Origin: Copromyces sp. CBS 386.78
Taxonomy: Eukaryota > Ascomycota > Sordariomycetes > Sordariales > Sordariaceae
DNA: 64,000 nucleotides
Assembly (NCBI GenBank): GCA_030685235.1
Contig: MU839105.1
Coordinates: 62,001 to 126,000, forward strand
Reading direction: 5' to 3'
Below, piece by piece: positions 1-12,034 of this stretch (positions are counted from its first letter, which is position 1; each line of letters begins with the position of its first letter). Position numbers and translations under genes: made by a program. The notes under the pieces are model-generated. The model was not told where the DNA came from. It was given only the letters and a program-made list of their open reading frames with translations, and ran no database searches.

Positions 1-3000
1 GCGCCGCTGTCAATTCGGTATCGTCTAAAGAGGGCGATATCTATGTGATGGGCGGCTTGATCAACAGCTCGATGGTCAGAGGTGACCTGTGGATGATTGA
101 AGCTGGTGGGAGTATGGCATGTTACCCTCTTGCGACGACGGCAGAGGGTCCTGGCCCAAGGGTTGGACACGCCAGCTTGTTGGTTGGAAATGCGTTTATC
201 GTGTTTGGTGGAGATACCAAGATCGATGAGTCCGACGTCCTCGATGAGACATTATACCTCCTAAATACCTGTAAGATCCTTATCGCCGGCTTTTTCCTCA
301 TCAACAAGGTTTTCGCTAACCAGTTTTAGCCACGCGACAATGGTCAAGAGCTCTGCCGGCCGGTCCACGACCTGCGGGTAGATATGGTCATACTCTCAAT
401 ATTCTGGGATCCAAGATCTACGTCTTTGGTGGCCAGGTAGAGGGATACTTCATGAATGACTTGGCAGCTTTCGATTTGAACCAGTTACAGATGCCCAACA
501 ACCGCTGGGATATGCTGATAGCCACCACAGAGCCCGGAACTCCTCCACAGGGCAAGGCTCCTCCTGCTAGGACAAACCATTCCATGGTAACCTTCAACGA
601 TAAGATGTACCTGTAAGTACGACCCATCTGCCGGACAACTGGTAGCAGCACTAAACAAAATCTAGGTTCGGAGGTACAAACGGTTTCCAATGGTTCAACG
701 ACGTTTGGTGCTATGACCCAACGACCAATGCCTGGACTATGCTCGACTGTATCGGATATATCCCCGTCCCGCGCGAAGGCCATGCGGCCGCCATTGTTGA
801 CGACGTCATGTATATCTTTGGAGGCCGTACCGAAGAAGGGGCGGATCTTGGTGACTTGGCAGCTTTTCGGATCACCTCTCGCCGCTGGTATACGTTCCAG
901 AACATGGGCCCTTCGCCCTCGCCTCGATCCGGTCATAGCATGACGGCAGTTGGCAAGACCATTGTGGTTGTGGGTGGAGAGCCAAGCTCTGCTACGGCAG
1001 CTGTTAATGATCTCGCCTTGGTTTACTGTCTAGACACGACAAAGATCCGATACCCAGCTGATTCCGCAGGCAATCCTGGTGCTCCAAGGAACGCGGCAAG
1101 GCGGCCAAGTAACGCGACCCCTCCATCTTCGAACCAAAACTTCCCGCCTCGAGACGGTTCTTCGGGTCCCCCTGATCAGAGACGATTAGTCGGACCACCT
1201 GGGGAGGCCGGCACCACTAACCCCCAGAACGGATTCAGAGGCCCCCCAAATCCGATGGACCAGGCGGGCCCTAGAGGTCCCCCTAATGGGCCTCCTCATG
1301 GGCCTCCTAATGGGCCTCCTCATGGGCCTCCTCATGGGCCTCCTAATGGGCCTCCTCATGGGCCTCCTAATGGGCCTCCTAATAAGCCTATGAGACCTGG
1401 TCCTCCAATGGGTCCAGCCGGTCCTCCCCCTCAAGGCCAGCCCCCAAGACCAGGTGTGAACCCAGCAGTTGCCCGAGCAAGGGACGCCTCCGCAGACAGC
1501 AGGGCGGACTCTCACCAAGGCTCCCCTGCACAGTCTCCGATTGTTCAACAAGCCCCGATGGTCACCCAAAGCGAGAGTTCGGGTTCTGTGGGAAGACAAA
1601 CACCAACTCAAAACACACCACGCTCTGCATCATCTGCGTCAAGGCAGGCGGAACCCCCTGCTGCTGAAACGCCCAAGTCCAAGCCTCTAAAGCAAGCCCG
1701 CACACAAGGATCGGTCGATAGCTCAACGGATGCAACCCTGAAGCAAGCGGCAACAGCGGCTACTCGTCCGGCTTCTCCACCGGCACCTACTACCAGGCTG
1801 AACAGCAATTCTATCAACCGGAGGTCATCGCAGCGGAATTCGCAAACAGTGGTACTTCTGAAGGAGCTAGACGCAGCAAGGAATCGCAATGCCTGGTATG
1901 CTTCCGAGTTGGAGTTGGCACGTAAAGCCGGTTATGTGCCCACTGCCTCGATGAGCCCAGCACTGGATCAACGGGCGGCGGAGACGTTTGACGACGAGGA
2001 CAGGCCTTTGATCGAAGCTTTGCTTGCCATGCGCACTGAACTTGCCAACGTACAGAGCTCAGTAGACAAGCAGGCGGTTCTTGCTGCTAAGCAAATTGCT
2101 GAGGCCGAGCGGCAACGAGATGCTGCTATCCAGGAAGCGATTTATGCCAAGGCAAAACTGGCAGCGCATGGAGGAAGCGCCAGGAGCACACCCCAGCTCG
2201 ATACTGATAAGGATGGTAACGACCGTGTAGGTGAGATGAGCAGGAAGCTTGCCCACGCCTTGAATATCCAGAAAGAGCTACAAGACCAAGTAGATCGCCT
2301 GAAAATCGACCTCGACGCCGAGAAGAAGGCCAGAAAATTGGCCGATGACACGGCCAGTGCTGCTCAGAAGAGGATGGCGGACCTGGAGCACTACAAGCAG
2401 AGGAATTCCGGCGAGGTAGAGCAGCTCAAGGCTGAATTGCATATGCTACAACGGCAGGCAAGAGAGGCTGAAGTCGCTGCGTCGGAATTTGAATCTACGG
2501 CGCAAATGCTCCGTCTTGAGAAGGATGAACTGGAAAACAAGTACAACGAGGCTGTCGGTAACTCTAAGCAAAGCGTCGAGACATTCCAGTCCCTGCGGGA
2601 AGCGGTAGCTGCGACAACTGAAATGCGAGAGACGCTGGAAAGGAAGCTTGATGAAGAGCGTGCACTCCGGGAGGACATTGAGGCCACGATGAACAAGCTC
2701 AAGGCTGAGCGTGAGGTTCAGGCTGCTGAATTAGCTACTGTTACTCAGCGCCTGAGAGACGCTGAAGAGCGAGCCGAACGCCATGCCAACGAGGCGCGTG
2801 TCCACCGTCAAGCTGTACTCGCCGGCTTGGATAAGGTATCGACAATGGAGAACAATAACGTCGGCAAGGGCGACATCGACCGCACATCTGCCCTCCAAGG
2901 CCAGCTAAGCGCCGCTAATGCGCTGGTGCGGAAGTACCAGCAGGAGGCTGATTCTGCCTCAGATAAACTACGGGGTGCAGAGGAACGCATTGCTGGACTT

Positions 3001-4254
3001 GAGGCCTATCAGGAACAAGCCAGCCGTGAGGGCGTCTCGATCCGCAGGCAACTGCAGAGTTGCCTAAGAGAAACTCAGTCCCTTCAGGCCGCCAACTCAG
3101 ATCTCAAGCAGCAATTAGCCAAGCAACAACTAGAAACCAACGCCGTCCTGGTGCAACACAGCACGCTCAAGGATATCCTCACTGAACGTGGTATTTCACC
3201 TACCAGTGTAAACCGCCATAGTCGACTCGGCAGCTCGCGTGATGGTACCCCGGAGCACAAGGACATGCGTCTGCGCGAACTTGAACAACAGCTTTCCGCC
3301 GCGCAAGCTGCGCACGAGGAAACAAAGGCGGCGGCGGCAAAGCAAGCGCAGGAAGCGGAGACGACGTATCGTGACAAGCTTGCCCAGCTCGATAATGACT
3401 ATCAGTCAGCTGTGCACTACGTCAAGGGTACCGAGAAGATGTTGAAGCAGCTTAAGGAGCAGTTGACACGTTATAAGACGGAGAATTCTCGACTCAAGGA
3501 ACAGGTTGTTGAGCTTGAAGACAAGATCGGGGGCGAAAATGGTGGCAGCGGCGCACCTGCTGATTGGGAGGCTGAGCGGGAATCGTTGCAAGGGCAAGTC
3601 AGCGAGCTTCAAGCTGAGCTACAGAGGACGGCATCTCAACTCGATCAACAGCTGAAGTCCCTCCGTGAAGAGCTTCAAGATGTCCGCCGGGAACGTGATT
3701 CGGCGGCCCATGCTAGTGAGGACGCCAGCCGGCGTCTTGAAGCGACCAAGAAGGACCTCGAAGAGCTCCAGCACGAGAATGCCCTTTTGGAGCGCCGCGC
3801 CCGGGATGCGGAGCAGAAGGTCAGCACACTGCTTGATCAGGTAGAGATGAGCGTCGACAACTACCGCAGACGCAGCCGGCAAGTTCCGAACGAAACGATG
3901 GGGGCCGCGGTGACGCCCATGGGTCCTCCTAATGGAATGGGACATGCCCGGCACGAGTCCAGCGAAGCCGAAAGCATATACGGGCCCGGTCCCGATGCTA
4001 GAGATAGCGTCGCGCTTGATCACCTGACCAGCGAACTCGAGACGTTACGGAGTCGTTGGGAAGCCAACAGCAAGAACTATCGGCACAGCAACACGTTTGA
4101 CTTTGAGGGGCTCGGGACTCCTGCCGCCGCTCCCACTATGAAAGGCGACGGTACTCCCGGTCTAGGCGAAAGTATGGCGGATTGGAGGAAGAAGAACTTC
4201 GACGACAGTCACCTTGATAATGATGAGCATCCACCGGCCGGATCTGCCCGATGA
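1..4254 (+). CDS. Tea1/Kel1-type kelch and coiled-coil cell polarity protein (5' truncated)
   Basis: The 5' end lies outside the window. Visible exons are 3-270, 330-612 and 666-4254 (1379 residues), joined by two introns with GTAAGA/GTAAGT donors. The first part carries at least six kelch blades, each marked by a Gly-Gly pair after a hydrophobic strand (for example IYVFGGQ, MYLFGGTN, MYIFGGR, IVVVGGEP). A Pro/Gly/Gln/Ser-rich linker follows (about 1070-1830), including a run of nine GPPN/GPPH units. A long Glu/Lys/Leu-rich coiled coil then occupies about 1840-3850 and opens with the NAWYASELELARKAGY block that I associate with fungal Tea1/Kel1 proteins. The C-terminus is a short acidic tail. 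The family marks cell ends and guides actin- and microtubule-dependent polarised growth, acting at the cell cortex; that role is inferred from the family. The call is firm for domain architecture. The exact paralogue is not determined because the start is missing. Confidence 0.88.
1276..1383 (+). repeat. 12-bp coding minisatellite, nine GPPN/GPPH units
   Basis: Nine tandem 12-base units, each coding Gly-Pro-Pro followed by Asn or His, lie in frame inside the kelch gene linker. The unit order is N, H, N, H, H, N, H, N, N. Synonymous divergence is low except in the first unit, which suggests recent expansion or contraction. The length keeps the reading frame whatever the copy number. Confidence 0.9.
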
Positions 4255-4544
4255 GTGAGGAAAAGAAGGACGAAGGGAAAAGAAGCTTAGCCATATAGGA
4301 AAAGCTAAGCGTGTAATTTGAGTGCGAGTGCGCGGCGATTGCACCACACCACACCAGCAAGCAAGCAAACAGGCAGTATATCAGCGAAATCTTTTTTGGG
4401 AAACACTATGCCATGAACGAAGACGTCCTTAATGTTTGATGGCTATTTTTGGTAGAGAAAGATCAGATGTGTCTTAATTTTCATACAACATTTCTTATTT
4501 CTTCGATAATTTGATGGGGAATCTGATGGGGGAATAAGGAAATA

Positions 4545-4575
<31 letters not shown>

Positions 4576-5552
4576 GGTTTTGGTTTTGGGCTTGAAATGC
4601 CTGAACGGTCTCTACGTACTGGTACTTGTCCTTGTGCACTGTCTGGCCTCCTGTGCTACTGTAACATTTCTCTTTCTTGACTACTACCCCTTTCCTTATA
4701 GTTTCTTGTGGGAAACACACCTGTTATGTTTGTAGCTTTGTCGGAAATCTTGATTTCGTCGATTTTCCGTGGAGTTGAAATGGTAAATATCCAAGGTTGT
4801 TCTGAGAATGCTCGTGCTTTAGGTTGTATGTCTTGTCTTGGTTGAAAGGATGTTAGGAAAAGAAACTCGTAAGGATGTGTTCTCGTTACAGATGAAGCTC
4901 AACCTTTACTATACAATGTCCGTTGAAGATGTGTATGTTGCTGCTCCTCGCTCGGACATAAGAAAATAGAACGAATGAAATTCCATATCTCTGACAGATC
5001 TATATTCGATTTTAGAGCATAGAGTTGACCATATGTTGATCGAAGGTTATCTTACGCCTAGGAGTATCAAGGACCTGAAACACATCTTCTTGTCTGAGGA
5101 GTTTCTGCTCACCAACCGAGAGCATAGTCACAGTCACAAATGCTCGTTTGTAAATGAATGCCCCTTACAGCCTTTCACCCATCTCATACCCGATATTCTT
5201 CCCGCTCTCTCCTCTGAATAACCATTCCTGTTCGACATGAACTGTTCCGGGGGGCGCTTTCATAATTCTGCCCGTCATAGTGAATTGGACGAGAGTTAAG
5301 GCTCTAAAGACATGGCATTACCTTGCTTGAAAAGCAGTTGGCCTGATAACTCTGATTGCATCACTGTAAATAACCCCCTTTTCCATACACCCATCCATAA
5401 TCTCGAAAGCTGTCTTCCTTCTTTTCTCCTTACCGCCTCTTCATTATGCTCATGCCACCATAACATAACCTCTTGAAAATTATAACCATCCACTTCTCCA
5501 ATCACCAATCCCCCAATCCCCTTCTCTCCCTCCATCCTCTTCCCCTTAGTCC
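4255..5552. other. Intergenic region between convergent genes
   Basis: This holds the 3' regions of the kelch gene and of the convergent Mpv17-family gene. There is a T run of more than 20 bases near 4550-4575, which is a homopolymer tract and not a coding signal. No open frame here shows a recognisable family or splice-compatible neighbours. Confidence 0.6.
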
Positions 5553-6553
5553 TCACTGCGCAGAAGCAAACAAACTCATATAAACCCCCCACGCAATACC
5601 CGCAAGATTGCCCGCCAAACTCCTCGCCGCCACCGTCTTCAACACCGCAAAGTTAACAATACTCACAAACGGCCAAAACTTCCAGCTAGCCAGCACCAAA
5701 TCCACAAACTCCTTCTTGGACTCCTCCCACACCCAGTTCCAGTTAACAGAGTGATATTGAATCGCGTTTCCTTTGGTGATTCCATCAATCAAAAACCACA
5801 GACTCTGCTCGGGCGAGGAGCCGAAGGAGGAAGTGGCCCGGTGCTCCATGGCGGATTGCGTGCCATGCATGAACATGCTGAACAGAAGGGTGTTGACGGC
5901 GGCTCCCAAGGTCTGGTCGAGGAACCATTTGACGAAGGTGTTAAGTTTGTTGAGACGGGGTTCGACGAGCGTGCCGAGGGTGGCCGAGTCGTCGAGGGAC
6001 TTTTCGTCGGAGCGGGAGGCGGAGGCGATGGCGGTGGGCGTGGGGGCGAGGTGGTGCGAGGGGAAGGTGGTTTCGAGGAGGTCTTGCCTGGGGGGGTTGT
6101 TAGGTTCGTGAGGTAGGTAGTTATGGGTTAATGGTGTAGAAAGGTTTATCTCATTGTTTGGGCGACGAGGAAGGAATGACAGCATCTTCGGGGCTATTCG
6201 ACCAGCTCTGCCCGGGCGTCCACGAACTCAATCAGGACTTACCACAGAAAATTGGGAGGCGTGGAAATCACACCAAAGAGAAAGAACTGGAAGACAGGAA
6301 CCCAGTCAATCACCAACGGCGTCTGATAAGACGGGAGTCAAAAGTTGTCAGCATCGATATCTTTGTGTATGTGGAATTACGTCATCGTTTCCATGGGAAG
6401 GAGGAATTCGCATACACCATCTTTGTAGGCACTGATGGCCTGGGCGAGAATGTTTGATATTCCCGCAATGACTGACGCTTGTAGCGTGGCTTTGACGATT
6501 GGCGATACCTCGTTATCATCTTTCTTTGCGGGAGCTGCTGCTGGCTTGGGCAT
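5553..6553 (-). CDS. Mpv17/PMP22-family membrane protein
   Basis: The gene is complement(5553..6087, 6243..6322, 6416..6553), giving 250 residues, a little longer than the usual 180-220. Introns have GTATGC and GTAAGT donors. Splicing restores the family hallmark STPPNFLWQDLLETTFPSH. The C-terminus carries the second hallmark, WKFWPFVSIVNFAVLKTVAARS, with the Trp-Pro and Asn-Phe pair of the Mpv17/PMP22 domain. Three or four hydrophobic segments are expected: the VKATLQASVIAGISNILAQA helix, VFQFFLFGVIS, the NTLLFSMFMHG stretch and the final segment. Members sit in the peroxisomal or inner mitochondrial membrane and probably form channels or help maintain mitochondrial DNA and metabolite balance. 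I cannot tell which organelle from the sequence. The start ATG at 6553 follows CAAA; an in-frame codon further upstream (6607) is not an ATG. Confidence 0.85.
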
Positions 6554-7486
6554 TTTGAGACGATGGAGAAGATTCCTGCTGTTTGATGAGTTCAGTAGGG
6601 GGATCAATTTTCCAAAACAATTTTTTGTTTGAGGATAGCAAAATGGAAAATGTGAAAAAATGTGAGGATTTTGGAGGAGTAGTTGTAGAATAGATGTAGT
6701 GGCTTTTTGGAGGAGGGAAACAAATAAAGTGTAGCCAAGGTGACGGTACTAGACTAGTAGACGGGACGACTAGCATAGCGCCAGATGCCCCACCGGTTGG
6801 GCAACACAACAGAAAACCGGACGAGATAAAAGACAACGAACGAACTTACCCAACCGATCACGAGAAAGAACGCAGCTCGACCAATAATTTCAAACATGAG
6901 GAATATGAGGTTAAGAAACAGACAAAGATATTTGATCATTTTGCAAGAGATAACTGGAAAACAGCTTAAAGTAGGTACAGATAGGTGTCCACGACTAAAG
7001 TTCAGCCCAGCACACGTCGACTAGATGTTGGGGGATTGCTCGCCTATTAGTATGCGAACCAACCGCTGACGAACTCGGAAACGTCCTATCAGACAAATTG
7101 TTGTGCTTGACTAAAGCCATGCCCATTTAGGTAGGTAGGCCCAAGTATTTGGTCCAATGTCACCTGCGTTTGATATTCGGGGTCGTCTTTATCAACCTCC
7201 CCCTTTCCATTACATGAATGTGGTGACACCCCGGTTATATCCGGCGTGGTACCAAACCCCGTTGGTATACGACCGAGACCTATTTTGGACTATTCTACCG
7301 ACTCTCATTAGACATCTTACTATGCCAGCGCCGTCTCTCATTACTATCCTAGCTGTGAATGGATGGCGGAAGCTGCAGTGATCATATGTACCATGCATCA
7401 CCCGCTATACCGAGGCTTCTTCTCGTTCTCCAGCAATTATCTTTTCATATTTGTCTATACACTCGCGAGTTCGTCGAGCGTCAACT
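6554..7486. other. Intergenic region upstream of the Mpv17-family gene
   Basis: This is the promoter side of the Mpv17-family gene and the 3' side of the Yif1 gene, both on the minus strand. A few short open frames occur, but none has a recognisable domain or plausible splice partners. I see nothing else that can be named. Confidence 0.5.
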
Positions 7487-8576
7487 TCATGGCCGGCTCA
7501 GAATCCACATGAAAAAGAGCTGCACGATGTAGGCGTAGAAGAAGAGGAACTGGAGCCTCTGTGATCTCTTTGCCCGACCCTCGGTGGGCATGGTTTGCAT
7601 AGGACCCTGGGCGTTGTTGTTGTTCTCGGGCAGAAGGACGTATTTCAAGGAGCGCATCTGAGAAAGGCGGGTTAGTAAACTATCCCATCCTAAAAACAAA
7701 CTGCAGGGCGACATACCAAAAAGAGAGCGTTCGCGAAGAAAGTGTAACCAAAGACGGTCCAGCCGATCACACCACCGGTTCCCTTGCCGCCATTGACAAT
7801 CTCGGCAATAGAGATGGTGACAATAACGCCAACAAACTTGTACCCAGAGTACGCGACGAGGTCCAAAAGCTGCGATTCGTGGGAGATGCTCAGGAGGTAA
7901 CATCCCAGCTTCAAGCCCAGAATCTCAACAACAACCACCACTAGCGCAGTTGTCGCAACGTATCCGAACAATTCCGGCTTGAACTGACCACGAAGACCGG
8001 CGATGAGGGTCTGAAGGAAGATGTAGGTGACCAGAGACATGACCGGGATATACATGTCGGGGCTGTTGATGTCGTCCCTGGGAGGCAGGTACCACCCTTC
8101 CTGGCCGCCGGGGCCGACTGTCTGCTTGCGGGCCCAGGGCTTATGCCTCCAGGGAAACAGGACAAGGAATAGCTTGTTTATTACGTAGGAGTTGGTGACG
8201 TTGAAGTAGTGTTTAAGCGCCGAGACACTGACGAAGCGGTTGACCTGTAGCATCTCACGTTAGCATGCGACTCCCTCGTCGACAGCCAAAACCGCAGTAT
8301 CCTTACATTCTGCTCGAGGTATTCCTGTCCCTGCTTGAAAGCTGTCTGTCCGAACTGCGAAGCCAGCTGCGCGGCCGGATCGTTCATGAAGTTTCCGTAC
8401 TGGCCAAACATGTTTCCTGACGGCGCCCGCCCTTGCTGCTGGTAAGGGCTTCCATCATAACCCGATTGAGGTTGCGACGTGGGCGGCGGCGGTGATCGTA
8501 GTTGGGGCACGGTTGAGACGTGTTGCGGGACAGGGTGGTGTAAAGGGGGCGATTGCCCGTAGCCGGACCGCTGCAT
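7487..8576 (-). CDS. yif1: Yif1/Hrf1 family ER-Golgi vesicle protein
   Basis: The gene is complement(7487..7657, 7717..8244, 8307..8576), giving 322 residues, close to the usual family length of about 300-320. Introns of 62 and 59 bp have GTAAGG and GTATGT donors and CAG acceptors. The N-terminus (about residues 1-80) is Pro/Gln/Gly-rich and cytosolic. The core VNRFVSVSALKHYFNVTNSY followed by LFPWRHKPWAR is typical of Yif1. Five hydrophobic segments follow, ending in LQFLFFYAYIVQLFFMWIL. Yif1 pairs with Yip1 and binds Rab GTPases in COPII vesicles, supporting fusion between ER and Golgi. That role comes from the family and is not visible in this locus. The gene is divergent from the SRP receptor gene, with 676 bp between the two start codons. 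Confidence 0.9.
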
Positions 8577-9252
8577 CCTGTCGGTTGGTGTTGTATGAAG
8601 TGGAAGGGAGAGTTTGCGTATTAGTCGCGGTCCTAGGACTCTTTCCGCGGGTCGATTGGTATGAAGTCCGTGATGCTAGGAGGTCGGTATAGCGCCGCTC
8701 GTGTTGACCGTGTTGCGTGGCTTTGCGAGGCAGCTCTGTCGGGGAGATGCGATGTGTTTCGTTGAATCTGGAGATGGATGCTGTCATTACCTTACCTACC
8801 CGTGCCACGCAACCCACTTCCACTTAGGCAGCTTAGACCCCCGTAGACCCCCCTCGACGAGCCCCCAAAGCCGACAGCGCGACCCCTGGCCGGCCTTGGC
8901 GCTCGACCGTCTGCCGTGCCAAGTGAATGGCCTGATGAGGTGACATCTTATCGGCGCCCTATCCACCAACAAGTCCAACGGCCCCACCTTGCTCCAGCGC
9001 TTCCAGAAGCGCGGCGGCCTGTCCCACGCCGATGCAGCCATTATGACGGGACAGTTTGGCTTCCACCTGCATTGAGTCTAGGTCTTGGACTCGAAGCATT
9101 TCCGCCCCTTTTCCAACTTTTTGTATTCTTTCTCAAACTCTTCCTGTTTGACACGATTCGCACTCCTCCAGACGCCAATTGACACCAAGGAGTGCTACTT
9201 ATACCCGTTACACCACCTTAGCAATTCGAAACGGGTCACCTTCAGACGAACC
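8577..9252. promoter_or_regulatory. Divergent promoter region between Yif1 and SRP receptor genes
   Basis: The 676 bp between the two start codons must hold both promoters and 5' untranslated regions. A pyrimidine-rich stretch (about 9100-9160) precedes the SRP receptor start. No TATA-like box stands out. Both flanking genes serve the early secretory pathway, so joint regulation is plausible but not shown. Confidence 0.55.
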
Positions 9253-11442
9253 ATGTTGGACACTTTCGAGATCCTGACGACGTCAGGGGTGGTGCTATGG
9301 TCGAGGACATACGCCGCCGTCAGTCCTGCTGTGGTCAACAACTTCATTTCCGACGTCTTCATTGAGGAGAAGAGCGCCGTTGCTGGTACCAAGGATGGCG
9401 CTTCTGCGTCGGCCAACCCGCCCTACAAATATGACCAACACACACTGCGCTGGTCGTTTGAGAAGGAACTGGGTATTATCTTTGTTGTATGCGCAACTCC
9501 TTCGCCACGTGCTTTCTCTTACCCTTTACGGTCACTTGCTGACATGATGATTCACAGGCGGTTTACAGATCTCTCCTACACCTCTCATGGATCGATAAGC
9601 TCGTTGACAACATCCGCACCATCTTTGTGAACCTCTATGGCGACCAGCTAAAGAAGCCGAACGTTACGCTTATTCAATGCGCCAAATTCGATAACTACTT
9701 CGACCAACAACTGCAAGAACTCGAGAAGACGGGCAGTAAAACAGATTCGAAAGACATTCGGGCGTTCCACGATGAAACTCTGTCAGATGAAGGCGATATC
9801 CCCCCACCACTACCTGGCCTTGTGCGAGGCGGCCGTGTTCCGAGCAACATCAATACAAGCAAGCAGGGCGATTCGGACTTCGACACATCGCCGAACGCAT
9901 CGCGACCCACCACTCCTGCTGTAGCAAGTCACCTTTTGGTGGCAAAGCCAGGTCCGGGAGGCAAGATGTCGAGAAGAGCGAGAAAGCTACAGAATACCAA
10001 CTCTGCGCCTGCTTCTTCGGGGGATGAAGCGTCTGTCAAAAGAGCCAAGGCCAAGGCCGCCAAGAAGGGAAGAAAGTGGGATGCGGACGGCCTTGCTGAC
10101 GAGGATGATGATGTTCAACTCGATTTCTCCGCCTCCAAAGCCACAAGCGATAGTGAAGGTGAAGCGGGAAGGCGGCCGGCTGTTGAAGAGGTGGATGCCT
10201 CAACATGGGGTTCGACCACGAAGGGCAAGTTTGTTCTCAGAGACCTGGGCGACGAGGTTCACTCGATTCTCGCGTCTGCGGAAGCCAAGAACTCCGCGTC
10301 CAAGACCGATGCTCCAACTGGTCTGGTGGGAACCGGTCTCAGTGCGATTGGAGGTCTTTTCAGGAACGTGGTGGGTGGCAAGGTCTTGACTAAGGAGGAT
10401 TTGGACAAGGCCATGAAGGGCATGGAAGAGCATTTGTTGAAGAAGAATGTTGCGCGCGAGGCTGCTGTGCGCCTCTGCGAAGGGGTTGAGAAGGAGCTTA
10501 TCGGTGTCAAGACAGGAAGCTTCGAGAGTAAGTCCGGTTCTTAAGTCCTCCAATTTGCGATCGCAAAGCGCTGACAACGTTTCCCAGGCATTAACACCAG
10601 GATACAAAAGGCTATGGAGGTCTCGCTGACCAAAATGCTTACGCCTACATCCTCGTTGGACCTTCTCCGCGAGATTGACTCCATCACATCACCACCAGCC
10701 ACGTCCCTGCGCAAGGCGCGGCCCTACGTCATGTCCATTGTTGGTGTCAATGGTGTCGGCAAATCGACCAACCTGTCAAAGATCTGCTTCTTCCTCTTGC
10801 AAAACAAGTACAAGGTGCTGATCGCGGCAGGCGACACATTCCGCTCGGGTGCCGTTGAGCAGTTGGCGGTGCATGTTCGCAACCTCAAGGAACTCACTCA
10901 AAGAGAAGGCGGCAAGGTTGAATTGTACCAAAAGGGATACGGCAAGGATGCCGCGGCGGTGGCCAAGGATGCCGTCACATTCGCTGCCCAGGAGGGCTTC
11001 GACGTGGTGTTGATTGACACAGCCGGTCGTAGGCATAACGACCAACGGCTAATGTCTTCGCTTGAGAAGTTTGCCAAGTTTGCGCAACCTGACAAGATTC
11101 TGATGGTTGGCGAGGTAAGAAGCATCCCATCCTGCACTATGAACTGCTCTTCAACATATCGTTTCTCTGATGGCTGACCCTATGGCTTCGCAACAGGCAC
11201 TCGTCGGTACCGACTCCGTGGCTCAGGCCAAGAACTTCAACGCGTCGTTCGGAGCTGGCCGATCTTTGGACGGGTTTATCATCTCCAAGTGCGATACAGT
11301 AGGAGACATGGTGGGCACAATTGTCAGCATCGTCCACGCCACGAACGTTCCTGTTCTATTCGTGGGTGTTGGGCAGCATTATTCCGATCTCAGGAACTTC
11401 TCTGTCAAGTGGGCAGTAGAGAAGCTGCTGAGCAGCGCATAA
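9253..11442 (+). CDS. srp101: Signal recognition particle receptor alpha subunit
   Basis: The gene is join(9253..9486, 9558..10527, 10588..11114, 11197..11442), giving 658 residues. The N-terminal longin-like SRX domain (MLDTFEILTTSGVVLW) binds the beta subunit at the ER membrane. A charged, low-complexity linker follows, with KKGRKW-type basic stretches. The C-terminal NG GTPase domain carries G1 at GVNGVGKST (starting near residue 454), the DTFRSGAVEQL insertion-box region, G3 as DTAGR, G4 as SKCD in place of the common TKxD, and the closing GVGQ. The protein docks ribosome-nascent chain complexes carrying SRP at the ER through reciprocal GTP hydrolysis with SRP54. All domains are present and splicing keeps the frame throughout. 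A possible AATAAA polyadenylation signal lies at 11528-11533. Confidence 0.96.
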
Positions 11443-11972
11443 ACTACGTAGCCGGCCGTTCGGGGGGACTACATCAATTTGTATAACTGAGAAGTCTTTA
11501 TCCATGTGTCTTGGAATATCCATACCGAATAAATGCCCATTTAATAGGCAGTACTAATCGAAGCAATTGATCACAATCATCATTACAATGTCGTGTTTGG
11601 ACTTCCTGTCTTGAGAGATGTGGTATACTGTGGAATTGTCAAGTGCTGCCCGTTGAGCACCCCTGAACCCCTTTTCACGATAGACTTGGCATAAACAACT
11701 TGCACTGCTGCCTTTCTTAGACTGGTCACTTGCACGTGATTACCCGTTTAGCCCCGCCTCGCGTTTGTCCGAGTCGCGTTTCTAGGCTTCGTCCACGTTA
11801 CATGCCGCTATACCTAACATCCCACCTTATCGCATATCTCCGTTGCAGAACCCCAACAAACTTCTGTCCTCTGGCCATTCCATAAGACCCATTGGGTCTT
11901 GCTTCGATCGTACCTTGGTCCCAGTCCTAGGTTGTCGCCGCCATCGATTGCCACCAAAGATGTCGATTGAAA
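11443..11972. other. Intergenic region upstream of the ATR gene
   Basis: This holds the 3' end of the SRP receptor gene (AATAAA at 11528-11533) and the promoter and leader of the ATR gene. An out-of-frame ATG at 11960 opens a 24-codon frame that ends at 12034, overlapping the ATR start; see findings. Confidence 0.55.
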
Positions 11973-12034
11973 ATGGCGTCCGGAGTCCATGGCAAAACAG
12001 TCAAGGGAGGCGCCCTTGGGGAGAGCTTCACTGA
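11960..12034 (+). promoter_or_regulatory. Upstream out-of-frame ATG overlapping the ATR start
   Basis: An ATG at 11960, with A at -3, lies 13 bases before the ATR start in another frame. It reads 24 codons to a stop at 12032-12034, inside the first ATR exon. If the leader includes it, it would divert scanning ribosomes. The transcript start is not known from sequence alone. Confidence 0.45.

Noticed and set aside
1276..1383. CRISPR-like regular repeat
   Set aside because: The units are contiguous 12-mers in a coding frame without spacers, in a eukaryotic gene.
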